Source of the DNA: Nymphaea colorata
Taxonomy: Eukaryota > Streptophyta > Magnoliopsida > Nymphaeales > Nymphaeaceae
Assembly (NCBI RefSeq): GCF_008831285.2
Contig: NC_045145.1
Coordinates: 15,268,040-15,332,039, forward strand
Length of the DNA stretch: 64,000 nucleotides
Direction of reading: 5' to 3'
Shown here: positions 51,557 through 63,120 of the stretch, piece after piece
How the letters are laid out: every line of letters starts with the position of its first letter
Position numbering within the stretch: position 1 is the stretch's first letter
Position numbers and translations under genes: made by a program
The notes under the pieces: model-generated
What the model saw: only the letters and a program-made list of their open reading frames with translations
The model's database searches: none
What the model was told of the DNA's origin: nothing

Positions 51557-54500
51557 GCTGTGTGGGCGTAAGCCTCTCCCTCTCCCTCCGATTGTCCCCC
51601 CACGCGTCTGCGCTATCGGATTCAAGAAGACGAAGACGCGACCCAGATTGGGGCCGAAGTCTCCTCTTTTGTACCGAACAGTCTCCCGAGCGAATCAACT
51701 CGCTTCCACTGCCTATTCGGAACGTATCGCTCTCGTCGCGGATTCGTTCGATACGTTACCGGCGTTTGAGACCCGGGAACTAGGAAATATTCACTTAAAG
51801 ACCACCCTTTCTTATGGGAAGCACAAAAAGGGCATAAAGATTCCGAATTTTATTATAATGGTCTAGCTTTTGTTAAAATCAAAAAAGGGGTCCAAATTAA
51901 AAGGTCGCCAGATTTTTGCGGTGCTTGTTGAAATTATTTTTGTCTTGATATAGTAAAGAAATTTTAAACTTGTTTAGCAATTGGATCTTTTTTACATTAT
52001 TCAGACCTTATATCTGGCTTCTTTTATAAAAAAATAAATAAATAATTTTTTTTATGAATATTTCTAAGGAAAACTAGATCTATTTATCAAATGTTGACTA
52101 CTCTAGCTTTCAGGAATGGGGATCGTATACTTAAACAATCAGTAGATATTCAATTCCGCAACTTAAAACAAGTTTTGGTCGAGCTAAGTAAGCTGCACAA
52201 TGAGTACAGGATACGATAAAGCATATAGGTAAAAATATATATGTTATATATATAATAATATACAAAATTCTCAAAATTAAAGAAACGTGAGAGGTAAATA
52301 AGGACAAAACTTCAAAATTAAAGTAAAAATTAGGTTTGAAAATATAAATTTTAAAGTTTTAAAATACGGCCATACCAACGGACCCAATGTTTAAATGTCA
52401 TTTTACTTTTCTAACATTTGTTGTTGTTTTGTTCTGGTACAAAGTAATGTTATCAATCTTCATGCCTTCAAGTTTTCGATGTACTTAATTTTCTTATACT
52501 TTTCTCATAATTCTAGCTGTGCTAGTAATAGATTCTCAGGATATGACATTAGTTATGTCAATACATCGTATTTGGACCGAATATTCAACTGAACAATTCC
52601 AAAAAAAAGTGTGAGAAAGAAACTTTAATATTGGATTAAGAAATTAGACTGGATTCGGATTTCATTCCATCGTACTCAGAACGGATTTAGTTTTTAAATA
52701 AGTATTAGACATTAAATGCTCTTACATTTTAAAAATCGATTAGGTTCAAAGTTTGAATTCAGATTCTAATATAAATCTAAAAAACGTATTTGGATCGAAT
52801 CTGGATTGTGAAATCAGATTTAAGATTCAGATTTGAATATGAATTTTTCATTCATATTTGAATCCAAATTTTGATTCTGAATACATGAATATCTGAAAAA
52901 AATTGATACGATTAAGAGTATACCGGATTTGAATATGAAAGAAAGAACTGTAGAACAATTTTGCTGAACTCTCATTTGTTTACACACTTTCTTGTCAAAA
53001 TATGTCATTCTCGAGACTTTTTTTTTGCTGAACTCTCATTTGTTTCACACACTTTCTTATCAAAACATGTCATTCTTGACACGTAACGTTGGACTGATCA
53101 TCTACATGAGTAGCTCATGAGGAAGGCAATTCGATCTTTGATGGCTACCATCAAGATTATGGAGCTTGGCAATCTAAAATTCTATTTCGACCCGACATCT
53201 AATGTATTTTACATGCTCCAGATTGGACTCACTTGCAGCCCTCGCCTTAAGGGGTCGTATGGCACGGTAAGAGGCAGATTCATGGAACAATAAAACTAGT
53301 GAGCAGTGTGACAAAACGGTTTCCTTCTTTTCCCGCCCGGAAGAAGTGTAAATGGGTCGGATCCAGCGTTAGATTTCCTAAGTTTTAGCAATACAAAAAT
53401 GCAATCGATGCTCCATGTATTTAGCTGATCCCAGTCCAATTATTGGCACCACTGACTGTTACCCTAATATATCTATTCTTTTGAAGATCTTGGCCAATAG
53501 CGGCCAAGATTAGCCACACCCTGCGCCAAATCAACATCTTACAGTGAAAAGATATTCCTCACATAATTGAGGGCATGTTAGATTGAAACTTTTGGTAGGC
53601 AAGGTGCCTCTTACACATGGTTGAGTAGTTCTACATTGTTATCACTATTGTGAATACGTTAGCACATTTCGTATTCAAAATTTGTTTCGGGGTTCTTGTG
53701 GTACAGACATTTGCCATGTAAATTTGATAATTAAAAACTAGGAAGTTCTCAAATCCAGGAAATTAATATCTAGATTTTCCCAGTTTTCAGCGAACTTTTT
53801 TTTCTAATGGCATTAATGGAGCAGCTTTTGTTTAAAGTTTAAACACAGAATATGGCCAACATGCTTTCTGCAAAGTTTGCATGACGAGGAATTGCATGTT
53901 ATTGCGTGACACTTATTGAGTGTGCAGGCGAACCTTCTCCATCTTTCTTTCTTTCTTTCTCCCGAAATTGTCGGACAACGATGAATATTCACAGAATTAA
54001 TTGTGCTCCCGAATTCTCTCACGAAGAACAGTGATGCTAACGAGTTTGAAAATCAAGGAAATCTGGATTTTGTACGTCTCCCAAACGTGAACCAACGTAA
54101 TTTGCTGACTGAGAAGCTTCCTGGAAAAAGATGGATCCCATTAGTGCGATCCATGCACTCGAAGCAGCTTCGAGGAGTCCAAAAGCCACCCACGTGTTGT
54201 TTGTCGCTTTGGATGCGATGTAGTTGGACAAGAAACCAAACATCAATATTCGTATCAGCGCCATCCCCTTCGTTCTTGCACGATTGAATTCCTGAGGGAG
54301 GAATTCGATGTACCCAAAAAAGCAACTCAATTTCAACGTCTACACGTGCACGTTTCACTTTCTGGTGCCTTATTCTGGCCGCCCACTCCCCAAGGAAGAT
54401 CTACCTTTTAGCTAATGAGCATCTCGTGATTTTCAGCTTGAGCCAATTTAAAGCAGGGGATCTGATTCTTGCAAATCTGTGACTCTGATCTCAAATATTC

Positions 54501-55211
54501 TTCTAAGAATTAGCAAAAGAAAGATTTGAATATCCGGGAGAATGAGATTCGGATTTGTTGTCGATTCCGATCTGCAGAAAATACTCTGCACCCCAATCGG
54601 ACGGAATTCTTCTATAAATCTTCTTTATGGACAAAGCATGTTGCCCTCCAGATTTCGTCTGATCCCTCATGGCTGCATATAATATTCTTCTATAAACCGA
54701 CGAACTCTCGATCCCCTTCATTAATAGATTCGGATCCTGATCTAGCTAAATAGGCTATTGTATCGGATCCGTTGTAGCCACGCTGGGCCCGCAATTGGCC
54801 GGGCTACAGCGGCTCGCAGCTTCCTCGCCATATCACGAAAGGATATGGCCTGAGCGTCACCAACAAACAAGGCGGCCGCCGGCCAGCAGTCGCCGACAGC
54901 CGGTCGCCCTCATCGCTTCAAAAACATTCAGAAAAATAAAAGAAGGCGAAGTCGTTAAGCGAAATGTTTCTCATTTGCTTAAAGAGATGTGGTAATACTG
55001 GAATTTACAAAAAGACAAAATTCTCCGCGATTTTTACCATCAGCGTCTTGCTGTGGGAAAAAAAAAAAAAAAAAAGCTCCGTTTCACCGGCGAGGGGAAG
55101 CCGTCGGGAACTCGTGGATCCGTCGCTCTATGTACATGATTAGGAGATCCCGGTTCCCGTCCAACAAAAAGGCGGGGGAGCGCTGGCTCGGCACGTGAGA
55201 CGGGAGGCTGA
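51557..55211. other. Spacer between nicastrin and the MAPKK gene
   Basis: The first about 250 bases are the G+C-richer nicastrin promoter; no clear TATA box was seen. The rest is A/T-rich, with a stretch of degenerate GATTTGAAT-like words at 52650-52870, a two-copy repeat at 52963-53080, and at 54037-54358 an unassigned pair of overlapping minus-strand frames of about 100 codons. The 3' UTR of the MAPKK gene should lie at 54950-55211. Confidence 0.5.
52963..53080. repeat. Two-copy imperfect tandem repeat, period 64 bp
   Basis: GCTGAACTCTCATTTGTTT begins at 52963 and again at 53027. The copies continue through CACACTTTCTT and ATGTCATTCT with a few substitutions. Non-coding. Confidence 0.85.
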
Positions 55212-56201
55212 TCAGGAGACGGAGAGCTTCTCGAGAGCGGAGGAAAGGAAGGAGGAGGAGCTCTTCTTCTTGGTGACAAAGGGGTGGCCGAGCAGCTGCG
55301 ACACCGTCCACCGCCTCGCGGAGTCCTTCTGCAGGCAGCACTCGATGAAGCTTCTGAACTCGCGGGAGGCGGAGGGCGGGAGGGACGGCGGGTCGCCGAA
55401 GCAGATGGCACACATGAGCGTGGGCCAGTCGGGGCGCTGGCCGGGCTCTAGGAAGGGGAAGTGGCCGAGGTAGAGCTCCAGGAGGGTGAGGCCGAGGCTC
55501 CAGACATCGCCGGCGTATCCGTCGTAGTTCCCCCCGTAGCTGTCCGGGTCGAACCGCTCGGGGCTCATGTAAGCGCAGGTGCCGACGTAGGAGTCGCAGG
55601 GGTCGAGCGTGCGAGACATGATCTTGCTCACCCCGAAGTCGGCGATCTTGACCTCGTTCTTGCGATTGATCAAGAGATTGGAGGGCTTGATGTCTCGGTG
55701 CACGATCCGTTGGCCGTGGAGGTAGCTGAGGCCCTCGAGCACCTGACGGGTGATTCCGGCGATCGATCTTTCGGAGAAGGTTCTCTTCGATTGGAGGAGC
55801 CCCTCGAGCGCGCCGCCGTCCATGTACTCCAGGACGAGGCTCACGTCCCCCGCGGGGTTCTCGAAGATGCCGTGGCATTTCACGACGTACGGCGAGTCGG
55901 TCTTCTTCAGGATCTCCATCTCGCGGATCGTCTGCCGCCGGGTCGGCGTGTCGCAGTCGCCGTGCACGACCTTCAGCGCGTACACCGCGCCGGTCCGGCG
56001 GTGGCGCGCCTTGTAGACGGTGCCGCCGTTGCCGCGGCCGAGCACCTGCTGCGTCTCGAGGTCGGAGAGGCGCTCTACCTCCCGCTCGCGCGCCATGAAG
56101 TAAGCCGGTGGGAGCGGCAGAGGGAAGCGCGGCCGGCGATCGGCGAGCTCGGGCAACGGAAGCTTCAGGTTGAGTGGGCGACGTTCTCTAACCACAGCCA
56201 T
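55212..56201 (-). CDS. Group D MAP kinase kinase, MKK7/MKK9-like
   Basis: A single uninterrupted 330-codon frame (329 aa), as expected for the intronless group D plant MAPKKs. The N-terminus RERRPLNLKLPLPE (5-18) fits a MAPK docking site (basic cluster followed by L-x-L). The kinase domain has GRGNGGTV (55-62), catalytic K77, E94, HRD (168-170), DFG (188-190) and SPE (213-215). The activation loop carries T198 and S204 in the plant T-x5-S arrangement. The C-terminal lobe contains YMSPERFDPDSYGGNYDGYAGD, split here as YMSPERFDPD plus SYGGNYDGYAGD, a hallmark of MKK7/9. It phosphorylates MAP kinases; in Arabidopsis MKK9 acts upstream of MPK3/MPK6 in ethylene, senescence and stress signalling (family knowledge). 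The gene is much richer in G+C than its surroundings. MKK7, MKK8 and MKK9 cannot be separated reliably by eye; MKK9 is my first choice. Confidence 0.96.
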   Translation of the reverse strand: MAVVRERRPLNLKLPLPELADRRPRFPLPLPPAYFMAREREVERLSDLETQQVLGRGNGGTVYKARHRRTGAVYALKVVHGDCDTPTRRQTIREMEILKKTDSPYVVKCHGIFENPAGDVSLVLEYMDGGALEGLLQSKRTFSERSIAGITRQVLEGLSYLHGQRIVHRDIKPSNLLINRKNEVKIADFGVSKIMSRTLDPCDSYVGTCAYMSPERFDPDSYGGNYDGYAGDVWSLGLTLLELYLGHFPFLEPGQRPDWPTLMCAICFGDPPSLPPSASREFRSFIECCLQKDSARRWTVSQLLGHPFVTKKKSSSSFLSSALEKLSVS

Positions 56202-56276
56202 CCCAATCTCCCCTTTTCTCTCTGTGGTGGGCGTTCTGGGTGGCAGTCAGTAGACGCCCGGGGCGACTGAGGGGGG

Positions 56277-56284
56277 TTTTAAAA
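56277..56284 (-). promoter_or_regulatory. Possible TATA-like element of the MAPKK gene
   Basis: TTTTAAAA, the only A/T block in the otherwise G+C-rich 100 bases upstream of the start codon at 56201. It is 76 bases before the ATG, a plausible core-promoter distance, but it is not a consensus TATA box. Confidence 0.35.
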
Positions 56285-56399
56285 GGGGAAGCGGCCAGCG
56301 ACGGCTGGGAAGCAGCGCGGATGGAGCACGAGAGCACCCCCACTATCCCCAATGATTCAGTGGGAAGTGAAAGTTCCATTGTACCCTTGCTTTTCTCCA

Positions 56400-56931
56400 T
56401 TGTTATGGGAGCACCCCTCAGGCCCCAGTGCTTTTTAATGATGGATCAATTTTCGAATTGGATCCGATGTCTGTAAATCAACTTTTCTCTTCTTTTTTCA
56501 GCCTTTTCTTCTTTTCTTTGTTATTCTTTTTATAATCTTGTTAGTCTTACCATATTATGCCATTACAAACCTAACCACCATAAGTTTTGAACTCTTGACC
56601 TTCCTGAGCTTGAATGTAATCTGGCATCCTAACCAGGTGAAGGGAGCCCATGGCTGTAGTTGGCACTGGGCTACTTGTTTGATGCCCAAGAAATGTCCCT
56701 CTCCTGACAGTCTGGCCGGTACGGGGATAAGTATCTGCATTGAATTTTGCCTTGTTGGGTAAGGGATTCATTCATAGATTAGCAGTTATTGTTCCTTTTA
56801 AATTTGATATATGAATGGTAACGTCATAGCTGCTCCAGCAAGTTGTTGGTTTTTTTTGTTTTCTTGTTTTGATAAATCCATCAGGAAGTTGCCTCACTAC
56901 CGGTGTCCATGGAGAACGAGGAGAGCCAACA

Positions 56932-56978
<47 letters not shown>

Positions 56979-59900
56979 CCACAGTTGGATCGCATATTTT
57001 ATAGCACCATGCTTTTAATAACAGTTTTGATTTCTCAATTCCTTAATTATTCGTGCAAACCAATTCTTTGGATGAGTAGGTGCAGAAGGAGGTTAACCGC
57101 CCAAATGAAGATGTTTTCGAGAGGGAGTATAATTTGCCAGATACTCGATCTTGTTAAAGAGCAATATTCATCGTAAATTTCTCTTTGGAATGATTAGAGA
57201 GAGGAAGAGATTATGAAATGAGGCACAGGCCTTCAGTCCACATCATTTGTCTCCTTCTCATAATTTATATAGAGAAGAGAATACTCTGTCCGTTTTTGTT
57301 TCTGCCTTTGGAGTCCGGAACAAGTTGGATAAGCACAAGGGCCGCCCACCGAGTTTCAAGCTTGTAGATGAGGATATCTCTTCTCTTCACCTCCCAAATT
57401 CAGGTTCCCCCATCTGCAAGGCAACGTAGCGATCGAGACGCTGCTGAGTGAGCTTGTTTTAATGCACCAAGACATTTTGTCCCTTTTGGAAGGTCAATCT
57501 TAATTGAAGGGATGCCTTGGGATCCATTTTTTCTATGCAATTCTCTTTTCCAATCAACAAAGATCAGGGGTTCTACCCCAACCATATTGTTATCATCGAA
57601 AAAAAGTTGCACATGGCTTTAGGGATGTCAACGGATCATATTTGAATTGGATATATCTTTAATTGTATCTCTTTTTTTTTATATTTACATATTCAAATTT
57701 AAAATCTGAATTTTCAATTTGAATCTGATCCGAATCTAATTTTTAAATTCTTTTTCTGAATCCAAATCAGAATTTTGAACTGGATCTAGCTGATTTTCAA
57801 AATGTAAACTCATTTGATATAGGATATTCATTTAAAACTGGGTCCAATCTAAATCCAAATCTGACAAGATAATTTGCACATATCTGAATCTGAACCTGAT
57901 CAGATGTCGTTTCTTACATTTAAATTCGATTTAATTTCTTAAACAAGATATTAATCCTTATATATATATATATATATATTCAATCGAATCAGATTGAAAT
58001 TGGATATATGAACATCCCTTGTCCCTCTTGCCAGCAATGCAATATATTGTTGATCCAACCTCGAACCTGTTTACTGGGATAATATGGATCTGCCATGAAC
58101 CGGATTCAGACTAGGTACGTAGTTTCAGAACCAAACCTGAAATCGAGTCCGATAATTGATTGTGAACCGATTCGGGTTTTTATCCCAAATTAATTAAGTT
58201 GGATAAGTACCCGCCGCCTGCAGCTCCGGACCCAAGCGCCGGGGCTGTGGCAGGGTGGAAAATACGGCAGAAATTAGGTGCAATTATTGAAGAGGGGCTG
58301 CTTGGGGGGAGTGACGTCTCCTGTGACGCGGGGCGGAGCGCATGGGGCTGACGCCGGCGGCTTGTCGCTTGTCGCTTATCGTGTGATGCATCATATCAAC
58401 CCCTTAGTTGGGCTGCCTTCCGTTTTTAGTCTCTTGTACCGAAACTTCTTTTTCCCATTTTATTAGTTATTACTATGCTCTACTTTTATTTTTAATTTCA
58501 GAAAAAGAAATCGTTTTTTTAATAATTTTTATAACAAGAGTTACACTTTTCACAAAAAAACTGTCGACTAAAACTTTGCCTTTTTAAGTTTAAGTAATTC
58601 GATCCGACCTTCATTATATTTAGACGATCCAAATGGAACTGTCTGTTAAATCTAATACTCATTTACAAGTAAAAAAAAAACTGGCAAATATCACAAACCA
58701 TATCCAACTAAGATTGGTACAAAGAGCCCCCACCCCCCCCCCCCCCAAAAAAAAAAAAGTACGGTCGATTGTAAATAAAGTAAAAATAATGGTAGTAAAT
58801 TGAATAACATGAATTTTCAACTTTTTTTCCCGTCTTATCTCATCTTGAAAGGCTGGCCTTCACACGAAAAAGGTGAAGATGGGGAAAGGCCGACGGAAGG
58901 AGCGTTTTGGTGGTGGAAGATCTCATTCTCATCCGTCCAAATCCCCGTCGCCTTCCGACGGCCTTCCTAAACGCCACCCGGATTGGAATTGCCTCCCTGA
59001 ATGGGGCTCATCCTCTCCATACAGGTGGCGCCATGTCGGGTCGGAGGCCGCCGGCCGATCCGTGGGTCGTCGGTTTCTGAACGGCCCGAACAGACCACTT
59101 GGTGACTCGGATTTCTTGTTGTTGTGGTGATTTAAATGTGTAAATATTTGGAGACAAGTTTTTTGTAGTGTAATAACAGAACCATTTAGGTCTATGATTT
59201 ATTAGATGCGACGATTATTTATTTATCTATTATTGTTGTTGTAAGTTTCCTAATGCAAGGAGCGTTTGGTTGAAAAAATTGATGCAGGTCAATTAGGGCT
59301 ACGCACGAGCCAGCTCGAGCTCACCTCGGGTCAAAAAACTCGAGTTCTTTATTATAAACTCGAGCTCGATTGGACTACACAAAATCGAGCTCAAACTCGA
59401 CTTGTTTAACCACTCGTTTAGGCGTGAACTTGTGTGAGTATTAACTCGTGCAAGCGTTAACTCATGTAACTTGTATACCTTGTAAAAATTTGTTTTTACC
59501 TTACAAGTTAAAACAGATGAACTCCTTTTAACAATATTATATGGAGTATTGGTTTGCGAATCGAGTAAATACAAACGAGTCAAGTTCTTAAAATTTGAAA
59601 CTCAATGATCATTTCTCAAGTATCTTTGGAAGTTCGAACTCATTGTGCCCGAAACACCAGAAACCACAACGTTTATCAATCTGGACAGTTTCTCCAAAAT
59701 TAAATACTAGAAAAATGACCACCTAACAACGAGGCTTCTTCCCTTTGTAACAATCAATTGTTTTCTTGAGGCGTTTGATTCACTTGACACCAGTGGAAAT
59801 TTAGAATTATTATTGTGAAGTTGAATTATCGAAGACCCGGTCAATTCCGACGGGCTCTTTTTCCTTTTCTTTTCTTTGTTTTTTACCTTTAACATTTAGA

Positions 59901-62692
59901 TAGAGAGGGGCATGTTTATCCATTTGAAACCCCTTGTATGACATGACATCTCGGTGTCATCAACTGATAACTTTATACGTGTGAATGGAATCATTTTCAT
60001 TCAATAATTTATGTTACCTACAGCACGTGCAGAACATGAAATGGGAACTGGTTTCAAGCCATCTATGGTTATCAATTAGAAGGGATGGGCCTGTTAATGA
60101 CGTTTAAAATTTTCTGGGTTTTTTTTTTATTTAATTTTTGCCAGGAACAGTCTGAGATCCTCGGATCTTGTGATCCTAAAGGCTGGAAAGCTTCCCAATT
60201 CATCAGGGCTAAAGATCAATCTGTTGGGAGAAAATACTGAATCTGGCAAACAAATAACAGTTGGATCGGGAAAATACAGATTGGATTTTTCAAAATCGTA
60301 GGGATCTAATGGATCATGAAGTGGAACAGCTAAAAAAAAGATTTTTGGCGTGGAATCTGAATAAGCTGCTAGAATGAAGAAGATGGTGGCAATGAACCAG
60401 AGGAGTAAATCCTTAATCAATTTCTTTTTTTTTTTAAAAAAAAATCTCTCTCCAAAAATCATAACCAAATTATATGATTAAAAACATGTGAAAAAGCTGA
60501 AAGTTCATGTGAAGATTTGTCTCTTCGACGATAAGATGTCGATCTTCCTTTTTCCTACCACCAAGTGTTTGAGAAGTGACAATGGTTTAAGGGACCCATT
60601 ATATGATGGAAAAAGCACGATAGAATCCTAGCCTTAGCCTTAAATTTTAGTTGTTTCTTCTAAAACTACTTTTAATGCGAAAATCGGATTTCTAGTTTTT
60701 TGAAACTCATTCTAATGTGAGGACAACATTTTTTCACCACATAGGGTTGCTGGATATCTTAAAATTTTCCAACAGCAGCATCTGACTATGTAAAGAGCGT
60801 AGAACAATTCAATAGTCGGAACACCTTTGGATCCGACCTTTTATCCAGAATTAAGTGGTAACACCTGATAGATTTCACCCCGTTTGATTGACAGTTCATC
60901 CCTTCTTTTCTTCCCCGTCTTTTCGGTATTTGAGCGTTAAAAGTCTTTTCTTCCATGCGTGAGATGCCTTTTATGTAAAGACGCAAAGCGTAAACGAACA
61001 TCCGATTCTACCTCTAAAAGAAAACCTGAGATTTGAGGCCTGATGTAAAAGGGTCTACCGACCTGAGTTTCTCAATGAGCTCAAATCCCCCAACGTCGGC
61101 AGCTGAGCCATAAAGTTAGATATAACTGCAAAAAAGGCAATCCCCACGTGAAATCAATGGCCAAAGTGATAGCGCCAGAACACGTCCCCGTGATTTTTTG
61201 CACGGCGACAAAGCCAGAGAGCAGTTCACCTTTTGTGTGGTTCAGAAGATCATGTGCACCTTTTTCACGATTTAGCGCAAGTGGGGCGTTCAGATCTAAG
61301 AACCATTATTTGATTTCACATAATAGAAGTGGAAAAGGAACAAAAAATGCAGCTGCCGACTGCCCTGCCCCACACTGAGTTGTGTCCTCTGATTTCTTTC
61401 TCCAAACGGAACACCAACTTTAGCGCCTTATCCAGCCCTTTTGAGCAAGTTGGTGGATGATCCAAACCTCCATAATAGCTGGGCATGGCTACATTTTAAA
61501 AAATTAGGAAAAAAGAAAAGAAAAGATGCTTTTTTGTGTTTCCAAAAGCCCACTTTTTTATAACCTCAGTTGCAAAACACGCGTTTCTGAATTTCTTTTT
61601 TCACATGTACCTCATACCCAATAATTTCCAAAAGGGCTAATGTGAAAAATATGTCTTCCCACATTATTCATGCTCTGCTTTTTATAAGTAACTATAATGG
61701 AGACCAACTCACCCGAGAGTAACTCACGCGAGAGTAAGGGTGGACGTCATGTCGGGTCGGGTACCAGTACTCGATCTGATTCAGGCCCAAAAAAAAGGGC
61801 ACTGGGTCGGCTGGATTAATTATCAAGCCGGCGCAAGTGGGTCTGATTAAACACGATTCAGTTCAATAATTTTTTTAATATATATCTTATAAATTTTTGT
61901 AAATAATTATAATATTTTATTACAATTAATTATGTTTATATATTATTTTATATTTAAAAATATATTTTTTAATTTAATCATGTCGAGCTCGAACTCAAGT
62001 TTTAAGTGTCAAAATGAGTTAAAGCCCGTGTTTAGAGTGACAGGCCAGCTCTAGCTCGACTGGTTGGGCCAACCCGAAAAGAAAAAAAAAAGAGAAAGAA
62101 GGAGCTGATGCTTAACCCGTGCTTATTCATACAATTTTGCTAAGAAAATTTCAATAGTGACTCCAAAATATCTCTTATTTTAAAAAACATCAAATTTTAG
62201 CATGATATTCCCAAAGGACAACCATAGTTACTATTCAATAAAGATAGGGAATGTGAAAATATAACACCTTAAAATAGTATGATTGTGATATCATCTTTTG
62301 AAAATATGATAAAAAGATTTTTTGTCATCGATACGTGTATTGTAATGTCACCTCAATGGCCGATATGTTTTCTGTGATATCATCCTATAAAAACATGTCA
62401 TGACATTCCGAAAGGCCGACATGCTTTTAATCATACTATCTTAAAAGATTATGACAAACTCTTGCAAGGTTGGAACGTTGTGACTGTTACCAGGGTGGAG
62501 GTTCCTGGGGTTCAAGGGATCTTCTTCATCTTGGAGATTTACACTATTGGAAAGGCAATAGTCAGCACGACAGGTAACGCCAGGGCCTTCCACCCAAACA
62601 GTAGTTTTCTTTAGTATAAGGGAAAGGAAAAATCTCGCTAGATAGGAGCTTCCTTTCTATCCGATTCATCCTGATTATTAATTCTTTAAATA
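56400..62692. other. Gene-poor DNA right of the MAPKK gene
   Basis: No gene recognised. Contents include (TA)n at about 56942-56974 and 57961-57980, degenerate AATCTGAAT-like words at 57640-57930, an 18-base C-tract at about 58730-58746, and a G+C-richer patch at 58870-59130 with an 85-codon frame of no known domain. Clusters of CTCGAGCTC-type words lie at 59310-59400 and 61980-62070. Short T/A homopolymers are common. Confidence 0.5.
56942..56974. repeat. (TA)n microsatellite
   Basis: About 15 TA units following a short CATA repeat. Intergenic. Confidence 0.88.
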
Positions 62693-62861
62693 TCATGCTC
62701 GAGAAATTCTGCTCGTGATCTTCATTCGTCTGAAAAATAGTAATAATGTACACATACACATACTAATCGACAAGCCCAGCAAATACAGATTGCTTATCCC
62801 TCCCTCCCACCCCCCGAAAAAAAGTACAAGCCTGTGCTGCCGTGATGCTTGTGATACTTAC

Positions 62862-63120
62862 GTTTCCCGCAGACCCTCATCACCATTACTAACTAAATAT
62901 AACCTCTGACCATCGGAAATCATTTCCAGATCGAGAATTCTACCTGCGTCCTCTGATAAGAGACGTGAAGATGAAAAATTGAACTTCTCTTCAGATGATT
63001 TGATCAGTTCATCAAGCGTATCTGGAATCCACATCACGATTCCTTCCCTTCTCTTCTCCTCTGGATCCCATGGATGGAAGGGCAGTACAGTGCATTTCTT
63101 CCGTTGACGCTTCTCTACTA
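62862..63120 (-). CDS. 3' exon of a gene entering from the right: KHA-domain-like segment
   Basis: An acceptor (CACTGCTTTTCAG) precedes an open frame of about 86 codons. Its pattern matches a KHA domain: a basic start (KRQRKKCTV), then PDTLDELIKSSEEKF, then LLSEDAGRILDLEMISDGQRLYLV. KHA domains end plant Shaker-type K+ channels (AKT/KAT/GORK) and occur in a few ankyrin-repeat proteins. The insert HPWDPEEKRREG and WIPDT differ from the channels I know, so the parent family is open. The exon may end at a donor (GAAAC, then GTAAGT at 62861) and continue to a short exon after the acceptor at about 62738, or it may simply terminate at the TAA at 62858-62860. The exon begins inside a codon, so upstream exons must lie farther right; none was recognised within the window. 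Confidence 0.6.

Noticed and set aside
55461-56270. Plus-strand 269-codon frame, and an overlapping 264-codon minus-strand frame at 55084-55878
   Set aside because: Both are by-products of the high G+C content of the MAPKK gene; only the 55212-56201 frame shows kinase motifs.
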